Origin: Sphaerolaimus hirsutus
Taxonomy: Eukaryota > Nematoda > Chromadorea > Monhysterida > Sphaerolaimidae
Direction: 5' to 3'
DNA: 64,000 nucleotides
Assembly (NCBI GenBank): GCA_964036195.1
Contig: OZ038453.1
Coordinates: 27,904,997-27,968,996 of the forward strand
The position numbers and the translations under genes are program-made. The notes beneath the pieces were generated by a model that saw only the letters and a program-made list of their open reading frames with translations, did not search any database and was not told where the DNA came from. Shown here one piece after another: positions 22,975-33,300 of the stretch (the first letter of the stretch is position 1; the number at the start of each line of letters is the position of its first letter).

Positions 22975-23172
22975 TCAGTCATAAGTTCTTCCTCCACAAG
23001 GCACAGTGTTCTTTACAGGCCACTTACTATTAGGTCCAAACATTTGCATCATCTTTGAAAGATGCCTATTTTGTCCACTGTATCCTTCATAACCCCTACC
23101 GTATCCAGCGTTTGCCATTGAGAGCATGCAACTACAGAATGTGGCAACCAGAACAAAAGTGATTGGATGCAT
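22975..23172 (-). CDS. Small secreted peptide, 65 aa, intact
   Basis: ATG at 23172, stop at 22975. Residues 1-22 (MHPITFVLVATFCSCMLSMA) form a typical signal peptide. The mature part is Gly/Tyr-rich (GYGRGYEGYSGQ), followed by KMMQMFGP and a C-terminal CGGRTYD. No recognised family. A TA-flanked family P transposon begins only about 20 bp upstream of the ATG and may supply or disturb the promoter. Paralogues lie at 18122-18367 and 21279-21619; the copy-2 version differs at four residues. Its place beside the REJ-type receptor gene may be coincidental. Confidence 0.65.
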   Translation of the reverse strand: MHPITFVLVATFCSCMLSMANAGYGRGYEGYSGQNRHLSKMMQMFGPNSKWPVKNTVPCGGRTYD

Positions 23173-23193
23173 TTTAGGATACCTTTACTGAAT

Positions 23194-23606
23194 AGGGTTC
23201 AAACTGGATCTGGATGCTCATCATTTTTGTCATTTAGTGATCCTGATGCTAATCCTGATCATAATCCTAATCCTGATCCTGAAATTTGAAAATCCAAATC
23301 CTGATCCGAAAATTGTTCAATTTCCATTTACAATCCCGGAAATAACCTGATTCAAAAGTGAAAAATGACTTGTTTGTGCTGAGAAATACAAATGGAAGCC
23401 TCAATGGTGCATTGTATCAAATTGCATCTAAAAACTTTGTGGAAAATTAGAGTAAGCCCAAACTTTTTGGCCAAAATCCTGACACTGATCCTTGTCCCAG
23501 AATTTCTAAATGCAAATCCCAATCCTGAGACTCAAATCCCAATCCCAAAAAAAACAAAAAACAATCCTTATTGTGAACTCAAAAAGTCAATCCAAATTGA
23601 ACCCTA
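23194..23606. mobile_element. TIR element, family P
   Basis: TA|GGGTTCAAACTGGAT ... ATCCAAATTGAACCC|TA. The interior consists of AATCCTGATCC-type units in inverted orientation. TA target. Confidence 0.75.
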
Positions 23607-24842
23607 ACCCGCACTTCAGTGTAGTGAATTTCAGAAGGAACTTTGTTTGCTATTAAGGTTTTGAAAACACATCAAAAATGTCTGTATAATTCAGCATTGT
23701 GTGGTTTTGACTTTTGTACTGATGTAACTAGGGATGGTTATGGATTTTTAAAGAATTTTTTGTAAAGTATCTGATTTTCAGTTAGCATCTAACAGCAGAA
23801 AAATGCCAAAGCATTATATTTAGCAGAGATTCAGATAATTTACAATGTTTATCAGCATGAAACTTAGACATATGTATAAATTTTTCATTGGTTCCATTGC
23901 TACCACATAAGTATGCCACAATTATTCATAAAAATAGTCCAAATTTGGCATGACAGTAGATAAATGTACCCTATTTAGTATGTTGAGCACACACATAAAT
24001 ATCACTTAATTTTCACATTTATCACATTGTATGCAAAACAAGTCACTCCACAGGACCATTTACAATGGGACACATTCAAAAATGTAAAAATTAAACTCTT
24101 TCACGTTCTGACACGAAATCTTGCGACATGAAACCGTGCACTTAACACAACAAATGTGATACATTTATTCACCCCCATACCAAATTCGAGCGGTTTTCAT
24201 TCAAAATTGCTGTGTTGGGGGCCAATCAAAGCCGTGCGCCTGACGTGGGCCACCCGGTACTATCCCATGGTACCACCACAGTCATTACACACACCGAAAC
24301 AAGACTGTAGATTATGTGCCACTTCATATCTGATAATTTTTCTTTATATAATAATGCAATTTAGAACTATTTAAAAATCTTGTTGTAATTTAAAATTGAT
24401 AGATTTAAATTGAAGTGTCTAGAAAAAGTTTTTCCATCCCTAGATGCAATTGCAAACTACCGTGTGATATGCAAATGACCAAATGTGCTTTTTTCACACT
24501 ACCTTGCTCTGATCTGCTCAACTTTTTTGAATAAATTAAATGTTCAAAAGAAGAGGTGAGAAAAATGTTAAACAATAGCATAACATCAGAGAGAAGGAAG
24601 TTTGTTCCACGGGGGAGTTTTTGAATGGAGAATTTATTTGAGGGGGACTTATTCAAGGATATACAGTATATGCATAAATGTGGTGTAATGCAGTGTTTTG
24701 ACAAACATAAAAAAATATTTCTCAGATTAAACAGGGTAAATTTCAGTGTGACGCATACAGTAGACTACAATATTTGCACGAAAAACGCTGTATAAATACC
24801 TCCCCCCAACGCTTCAAAACACCCCCAGGTTATGAAATATAG
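23607..24842. other. No gene seen; repeat remnants
   Basis: 24060-24260 matches in inverted orientation the copy-2-only block at about 41840-42050 (GGGTGGCCCACGTCAGGCGC), so it is one arm of a dispersed element. 24600-24670 is a family A remnant (GAATTTATTTGAGGGGG). No exon found. Confidence 0.35.
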
Positions 24843-25204
24843 ATATCGTATATCCTCGAAATACCCCTCTGGAAATACCCTCCTCGTTTAACCGCCTCCC
24901 TCAAAATTTGCACTCTGAAAAATAAACCCCCGGGGGGTAATTCGAGCAAATACGGTAGATATAGCTTATGAAAAAATGACCTTTCGAAATATAGTACCAG
25001 AACACACGTGTATAGACGCTTATACATATTGGTTTTTGGTGCATTTTTTATACGTCTACGTGCGTTACATAAACAACGAATGAATTTAAGCGGGAGTTTA
25101 AAAAAATTCTGGCCAAATAATAAACCCCTCGAAATACCCCCTCAATATACACTCTGAAAAAGTAAACCCCTTGGCCCTGGGGCTATTTTGAGGAAATATG
25201 GTAT
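24843..25204. mobile_element. Rearranged family A element
   Basis: TATCGTATATCCTCGAAATA to GGGGCTATTTTGAGGAAATATGG, with internal A-type ends (TTCGAGCAAATACGGTA) at 24943-24956, suggesting a composite or rearranged copy. Confidence 0.5.
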
Positions 25205-25326
25205 ACTAAACTCAGGGCAACAAGCTTAGATAGTTGAGCGAAAAACCGTATTTCCTCGAAATACCCCCCCCCCCCCCCCTCAAAATGGGCACTATGAATA
25301 TGTGGTCCGGGAAATGCATAACAGAC

Positions 25327-26589
25327 TAGTGATGGAAAAAGCGCCAGGACTTTGGCGCCAAGCGCCAAAAGCGCCATGGCGCTTTTCCGAACCCCAGCGC
25401 CAAGCGCCAATGGCGCTAGAGCAAAATGGCGCCAAGCGCCAAAAGCGCCATGGCGCTTTTCTAGACCACGGCGCCAAGCGCCAATGGCGCCAGAGGATAT
25501 TGGCGCCAAGCGCCAAAAATTTTTTGCTTCTCATATATGCGGCCATGCTGCTGCACTGCTATTAATTTGTTTTTGACGCAAGATACATGTCAACTGCAGT
25601 CACTATTGTTCTTGTTGTCTTGATATTTTGCAGCTGGGTGTTTGGGCTAAGCTAAGTATAGCACACCATCTGTAAAAAGTGCTAAAAATTTTTAAGTGTT
25701 TTTTAAAATTACTTTTGGAATTTAGTTGTTTTTCCCCAAAAATAATTTGCAAATTTTCAAATGAAGTTTTAATTTTTTTAAATACTTTCTATTTTTCTAC
25801 TATGATATTGCAGTTTCAAGTTTTGCTAGTCACTTTTGAACACAGGATTTTGAGGTTTCAAATTTTGGATTGCCATTGTTGGAATGGCTTCAGAAAGTGA
25901 TTCCACACCCTGTCAAATCAAGTGTCAAATGTCAAGAAGTAAATGTGATGTAAAATTTCAATCAAAATAAAAAAGAAAATTTTTTGATTCAACTTTTGAC
26001 ATTTCTCATGACACTTAACAAAGTTGTATTTATGAAATATTGGATGATGTTTATTACTCAACTTTACACTTTACAGGGTCCTTTGACCCTGCTCAAACAA
26101 AACTGCAAGGAACGAGCTCAGTATAGTGATTGAGCTAAAACCTATGTGAAGAGTGTTACCAGTCCGATGAATAGTCACATAAAGCCTTACATAATTAGGA
26201 TTAGATGGGACAAATGTTGAATACCCATGCAATCACAAAGAAATTGTTTAAAAAGTAAACAAGAATAGGGTATGTTGATCTGGGAATACACTGACAGTAG
26301 CAAATACTTATGTAAATTATACTTAACAGGTCTTTCTGCATAAAATAATGATGAATTTTGAGTACTTCTTGGCGCTTTTTTGGCGCTTATTAAAACACCA
26401 GCGCCAAGCGCCAATGGCGCCACGGCGTCATAGCGCCAAGCGCCAAAAGCGCCACGGCGCTTTTCCATACCCCAGCGCCAAGCGCCAATGGCGCCACAGC
26501 AAAAAGGCGCCAAGCGCCAAAAGCGCCATGGCGCTTTTTGCTTTGGCGCTAGCGCCAGGCGCCAGCGCCATGGCGCTTTTCCATCACTA
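25327..26589. mobile_element. hAT-like element, family Q (1.26 kb)
   Basis: TAGTGATGGAAAAAGCGCCA ... GCGCTTTTCCATCACTA, with a perfect 8-bp duplication TAACAGAC (25319-25326, 26590-26597). The arms are arrays of GGCGCCAAGCGCC. The ~0.8-kb centre has no transposase frame and contains an L-type palindrome (about 25899-26092). Confidence 0.85.
25899..26092. mobile_element. Family L palindrome (L4) inside Q
   Basis: CCACACCCTGTCAAATCAAG...TTTACACTTTACAGGGTCC with the family's AAGTGTCAAATGTCA inner repeats. Not flanked by recognised exons. Confidence 0.5.
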
Positions 26590-27202
26590 TAACAGACGTT
26601 CATAACACTTACTGTGTTACGTTAGAACATCGTTTATACCATCTACATCCTTATATAAGGCTGTAAAAACTTATAAATGGTAGTTATTGTTACATTTCTC
26701 ACGTTTTTCTCTCAAAATTTTCACTCTGAAACAATAAACCCCCGGGGGGTAATTCGACGAAATACGGTAGACACATGCATAACGACATGCCCAAATACCT
26801 AACTCTACGCTTACGTTGCCTTGGAAACACTTGGCAGTGCATGTGCACTGAAAAAGACAACACTCTTTACTCGATGACTTGGTACTATACACTCGCACAG
26901 ATTTATGTCACATGTTGGATATGTGCCAATGATAATCAAAGCATGGGTTTTTTTTGTAAAGAGATGTAAGAATTCATTGCCGTGAATACGGTAATCTATA
27001 ATGTTGGAAATGAATGAATTTTTTTTATTTTTTAAAATAAATGTGGCATATGTTATATGCTGTTGGCACGCTTCCAACGATAACCGCGCGTGTAAAATGT
27101 AAAGTTATATACTGTACAATGCACACTCAACACATTCACCCTTATTGTGTTCAGCATTTAAATATCAAAACATTTTGAAAGCAAAGCAACTGTGTCAAAA
27201 AG

Positions 27203-27328
27203 ATGGTAAATGAAGTTTGCTCAATGAAAATCGTCATTTTTATATTTTATGTGATAAAAATCATTGGCGCGTCAAATGTTGAGCAACTCAGGACGTTCAA
27301 GCTAAAAGACGAAAAATGCGACCATCCC
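27203..27328 (+). CDS. Candidate first exon with signal peptide (copy 1)
   Basis: ATG at 27203 (or in-frame ATG at 27224) is followed by a hydrophobic core (MKIVIFIFYVIKIIGA), then SNVEQLRTFKLKDEKCDHP up to donor CCC|GTGAGA. It fits a secreted or membrane protein N-terminus. Its exit phase 0 does not match the next recognised exon (which needs phase 1), so a small exon is missing from the model or this belongs to another transcript. Confidence 0.55.
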
Positions 27329-30300
27329 GTGAGAATTTAAAACTTTTTTTTTTGTATTCTGCAATTGAACATTGAAAAATGGGCAATATCGAGAGAATAA
27401 AATTTTATATACCGAAATTATATATATTGAAATACCCCCTACAATACTACGAATTCCACGAGATTTTCTGGCGAAATAATAAAACCCCCCTCGAATAACC
27501 CCCCCTCGAATAAACCCCCCTCAAATTTTGCTGGCGAAATAATAAACCCCCATGGGGGTATTTCGAGGTAATACGGTAGGTATCTTAGAAAACCTTTCAA
27601 AATGAATATAACGATATCTCAGTGGAAAAACATTATGTAGTAAAACATGTAGTAAGTTCAATCAACTACTACAATTAGAAAAGTATAAATAAATATAAGA
27701 GTGACATTTTATAAATATTTTCTGATATTTATCTAAATTATGATTATAGGAGGAGTCCGTCTAGAAGTAGGGGTATGTAATTCCGTTAGAAAATAAATCA
27801 CTAAAATGACTACGCCGTGTTAACATCCCTAAGGTAAAATGTTTACTTGGGAACCTGTAAAATAAATGAGAAAAAACTTTTCACAAATGAAAAAATGCTT
27901 AGAAACTATTTTCATAAGGTGAATGGTTAAAGTGTAGCCATTAGCTTAAAACCATGTACCGTATTTCCTCGAAATACCCCCAGGGGGTGTATTTTTTCAG
28001 AGTGAGAATTTTGAGGGGGGGGTTAAACGAGGGGGGTATTTCGAGGGGGGGGGGGTCATTATTTCGCCAGAATTTTTTTGAAATCCCAGTACTAAATTGT
28101 TGTTTGTAACGAGCACAGACGTCCAAAAATGCAACAAAAACGGCAATCTATAAGACTCTATAGACTTCTAGAAGTACGTAGACGGTAAAAACCCTGTTCT
28201 AACATAACACAGTCATTGTTTACACGTGTATTCTGCGGTTCCCGGATCAAACCGTAGCTTTTGTCATTTACATCCTCTATACACTATATTTGGGGGGGGG
28301 GGGGTATTTCGAGGGGGCAGACCTGATACGCACATCTGCCCGTTACGCACATTTGCCCATTTTTTTCACTTGACACATTTTCAAGTGATTTTCAGATATG
28401 AGTAAAGTGAAAAAAGTTGCGCAATGACATTAGTGAACTTTTTCACTTCACTCATATCTGAAAATCACTTGGAAAAGTGTCAAGTGAAAAAAACGGGCAG
28501 ATGTGCGTATCAGTGCACCCCCATTTCTCGGGGGGGGGGGGGGGGGTTATCAGTTCATAGTGTCTACTTTGAGGGGGGGGGGGTTTCAAGGGGGGGTTGG
28601 TATTTCGAGGAAATACGGTAGAAGGTTCTGTCCTATTATACTCAACCAATTATTCAAATAATTCCCACCGTGATTTTGCCATTGCAAAATATTTAAAATA
28701 CGATGTCAACAGCAAAAAAAACCTCGCAGGGTTGCTTCGTGAAATCCAAGAATGACAAAGGTGTGGTAACATTGAATCTGGAAGCTAAAATCGATGCTCC
28801 AGGTGCCACTCCCAGACCTTGTAGAATGCCCTGTAAAATGTCAAACTGTCTAAAGTTGTGGGAAATGTCATTGAAGTTTGATTGACAATTGACATTTTAC
28901 TGGGCGTTTCACATGACGCTGTACACTCAGCATTTAAAAAACCGATTTTTTGGAAAATATATATAAATATATCACTCCAAATTTATAAAAAAAAAATATA
29001 TATATATATAAATCATGGGTTATTTATATTTATTGTGATTTTCAAAAATATAAATCACGGGTTATTTTTCAAATGCTATGTACACTTTACATGACAATTT
29101 GCACGTCATTTTACATGTCTTTTGACACTTTGCATGACATTTGACATTTTAACGAGCATTTTACAGGGTCTGGGACTGCCCCCAGAAGATCTCATTCAAT
29201 CTGAAAATGCGACCAAAGATGAGAAATCGCCAAAATCTGACATTGAAAATTATTTGAGGCAAACATGTTGGAAAGAGAAATTATTGGTTGGCCCCTGTTT
29301 TGGTTGCAGAGAGGCGGGAACAGAAAATTTGAGTGAAAATTGCACATTGAAACCAGCATTGGTTAACCATTTGGGTGAATATTATGCAATTCAGGTAATT
29401 TTGGAAATTAATAACTTTCCAATGTGTGCCATATGTTGGATTTTTTTTGCAATATCTAGAAAAATTGATTTTGAACTTTGAATAATTTGAAATTAGGTAT
29501 GTTTCACATAATGTATTTGCGAAACAACCATGTTTTTAGTCAAACTCCTGTGAAAAACATTGATGATTTAATGATCTTCGTATCTTTGAGATCGGTGAAA
29601 TGACACGCAATGCAATGCAACTAGTACAAGTAGATAATTGGAGAGTGGATAATGTGTACCTGTTACCGTATTTCTTCTAATAGAACGGCATAACTCCAAT
29701 AGAACGGCACCTCCAATATAACGGCACCTCCAATATAACGGCAGGTTTTGACACTTTTTTCCACCGACGAAATAAATAGAATGGCAGCCTCCAACAGAAC
29801 GGCACCTCCAATATAACAGCAGGTTTTGACACTTTTTTCCACCGACGAAATAAATAGAAGGGCAGCCTCCAATAGAACGGCACCTCGAATAGAACGGTGG
29901 GTAGAAATTACATTGGGAGGGTGCCAAAACACCAACAAATGACAGATGGGTGGTGAGAACATCAAGGTGTTCAGAACTATAATTTAAGGGTTGTTTTCAT
30001 ATTTGGTTTTGTTTGAATACATGTTCTGATATTAACATGCTGCTCGTGTTTCATACAAAATACTGTGTTCAAATGAAAAATGTGTGAAAAAATTGGTGAG
30101 CAAATAGAATGGCACCTGCAATAGAACGACAGGTAAAAAAAGTTGACAAATAAAATAGAACGGCGCTCTTCTATCATAGAAGAAATACAGTATCATCATA
30201 ACACGTTACTTTTCTTTAAAAGATGTTGCTATAATACAACTTTTTTTCAGATTCAACTACCACAGAAGCCCATAATATTATATGCAACTTACAAAATCAG

Positions 30301-33300
30301 CTGTAGTTTTATTAGCCAGACAACTTCTAACAATTGGCAGCAACAGAAAATAGAAAATGATTTGTCAAAGAACAATCAATTATCAGGCAAAAATTCAAAT
30401 CTTCAAGCTTCACTCAGCTTTACACAAGGCAAAAAATTGGCTGCAATCACAATAACGCCAAAAGCAAAATATTTGGATCCAGCTGAAAATTACATCTTAC
30501 AATGTGACACAAGATCTGGCACTTTGGCGTCAATAAATATTGTTCTAAATGATATAATTGATCAGATGTCCATGGAAAATCAAACAAATTCACAGACAAC
30601 TACTATGTATCCAAATCTTGATCCAGAAATTGACCAAAATTCAGATAAAAAATTCACAGTGCAGAGAGCAGAATTTGATGAAACTCTGACAAAATTGGTG
30701 ATAAAATTTGATAGGAGAGTACTTGGGGATTTTGGCTGCGATGTGTTTCACAATGACACAAGAAAATTGTTTGGTGGTTTGTTCATTGCAAACCTGCATG
30801 TGACATATTTCCTCGAAATAACCCCTTCCCTTGAGTTGACCCCCCTTGATAAAATTTTGTGTAAAATTGAGTTTTGAACGTGATATTTGAACAAAAACAA
30901 ACAAAAATAACATGAAAAAATCAATTTTTCGGTCACTCTGTATTCAAGGCCTGTAGCTGTAGGTACCCCGTATTTCCTCGAAATACCCCCCCCCCCTCAA
31001 AATCGGCACTATGAATTTGTGGTCCGAGAAATGCATAACAGATGTTCAAAACACTTACTGTGTTACGTTAGAACATAGTTTATACCATCTACATCCTTAT
31101 ATAAAGCTGTAAAAACTTATAAATGGTGGTTATTGTTGCATGTTTCACGTTTTTCTCTCAAAATTATCACTCTGAAACAATCACCCCCCGGGGGGTATTT
31201 CGAGGAAATACGGTAATTTACAGCTGTAAACGCCTGCCAAAGTTTCACCATAATAAAATATAGTGCTGAAATTTTTGATTTAGCACTTTTTGTAATGCTG
31301 TAAATAGCTGATTTTTCCTCAATTAGTTTTATATCATACCTGTTTCACAGACCCCCAAAAAGTGCTGTGCAATTGGCACGGCCAGAAATTGATCGTTTCC
31401 CTGGCGCCAAATGCAAATATTACGCTAAAATCGCCACTGCAAATGTTTGAAAATCGAGTTTGGCCCCAGGCGGAGTACAAGCCGAACAGGTGCCAGTCCC
31501 AGGCCCTGTAAAATGCCATGTAAAATGTCAAATGTCATGCAAAGTGTCAAAAGTCATGGAAAATGCTTTGAAAAATGGCAACTGAGTTGCCATGTTGCAG
31601 GGCATCTTTCATTACTTTTTACAGTTTGCATCACATTTGACATTTTACAGGGTCTGGGACTGCCACCAGACTGCCTGAACCGGATTTGGATCCAGGGATC
31701 AAATTCAAATAGCTGGGTACTTGTTTTTTTGACAACCAGGGATCAATGATCAAAAGTAAAACAGAACATTTTAGAAGTGAGAAGAGAAAGGTATAGTTCT
31801 CTCTTCTAAAAGTTTTTGTCCTCACTCACTCGCGGAATTTGTACTAGAGTTGATGCCTGCACAAGCTCGATCTGTAAACTGAATATTTGGGAAAGTGTTT
31901 TTTTGCAACATTTGTAGACATTTAAAGAAATCCTTATTTGTGTGAACTTGCTCTTGACAAAAAAATTGGCGTTTGAAAAATCTTTTTTCTTTGGATGTAA
32001 GGTATTATGGAATTGATGGAATTATTATTAGGTATATAATAAAAAATATCATTAAAAAGTGACTGCCCAAAAAACAATCATACAAGCTAAATGAATTTGA
32101 TCCTGGTCAAAGTGGTAGGCCTGGAGGTCATCAGAATATTGGCCACATAAATGATGATCAAAATACAATGGCCCTACCCCTGCACACACCTATTGGCAGT
32201 GTTATTGAGGTGAATTATTTTTAATTTTTTACTTTTGCGTAGGGTGACAAATTTCCATTTTCCGTTTTCTGTTTTCATTTTCCGCAGGCAATTTTTTCCT
32301 CTTTTCCGTTCTGTTTTCCGGCCATAGAATTTTTTTTTGTTTTCCATTCCGTTTTCCGGCTACTACATTTTTTCCCATTCTGTTTCCGTTTGTTCCAGCT
32401 CATTTCCGTTTTCCAGCTAAATTTTCAGTTTTTCTGGCTTTTTCCCCATTTTCTGGCTCAATTTTCTGTTTTTCCACCTTTTTTCCATTTTCTGGCTCAA
32501 TTTTCTGTTTTTCCACCTTCTTTTCTCTTTTTCCGGCTCAACTGGTTGTTTTCTGTATCAGCCAAACTGGTAAACATGCATGCAGGTTTTCAATTATGTG
32601 ATTTTTTTCCTTTTCCAGCAAATTTCAGCAATTTTTTCCATTTTCCGGTAAAATTTCAGCAATTTTTTTCCGTTTCCCGTTTTACAGCTTTGTTTCCCGT
32701 TTTCCGCCCGCTGAAAATTTTTTTCCATTTCCGTTTTCCGCAAAGTGCACAATTCTGTCTGTTTCCGTTTCCGTTTTCCGGCAGGTGCAAAAAAAATTCC
32801 GTTTCCGTTTTCCGTAAACATATTTTTTGGCACCCGCCTACTTTTGCGGCTCTACCTCCCCCCTTCTACCTCTACCAAATTATATTCCATACTTATTCCA
32901 TACATCATTTCAAATCTGGGTATTTTGAGAGGGTGGGAGTAATTCAACCGGGGGGGGGGGGGAGATTCGAGGGAATCGATCGTGTAACAAATCCCCAAAT
33001 TACACATTTCAGCCTCAAATGCGCATAATGCACTCAAAACAGTCCCTCCTACCAGACTGTGACAAAGATGGCATTTTACTGACCGCTCAAACTTTGGCTG
33101 GGGCTGGTTTCAAAGCACTCAGTTATACCTGGAAGTGGATCTGTTCCCGTGGGGATAGAAGGGAGGAAATTGGTGGGTATACTGAATACTCGACGGACCG
33201 CAAAGCGTGCGCCCAAATAACTTATGTCTTAGTCGATGATTAGTAAGTAGGATACTTATGCTGCACTTTCAGACAAAAATATTTTTTAAAGAAAAGGCGG

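Larger units (their letters stand above)
25244..26769. mobile_element. MITE family A, split by a hAT-like element; absent from copy 2
   Basis: AACCGTATTTCCTCGAAATA ... TAATTCGACGAAATACGG|TA. Removing the nested Q element leaves a ~250-bp A element like that at 30964-31215. Copy 2 has the uninterrupted site GCGAAATAGACACATG at about 44223-44238. Confidence 0.8.

Noticed and set aside
25302..25576. Ala/Pro/Arg-rich ORFs over GGCGCC repeats
   Set aside because: They are translations of the Q-element arms, present in several frames and both strands.
29568..29965. Overlapping 100-119-aa - strand ORFs with internal repeats
   Set aside because: They translate the tandem units of the family T MITE.
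30777..30877. Extension of the 526-nt receptor exon to a stop at 30877
   Set aside because: Beyond GGTG|GTTTGT the frame enters a family A end fragment; the next exon joins in phase only from the donor at 30777.
32390..33028. 212-aa Phe/Ser-rich ORF (and its copy-2 relatives near 50522-51337)
   Set aside because: Produced by TTTTCCG repeats of a hAT-like element with 8-bp target duplications; low-complexity, not a protein gene.
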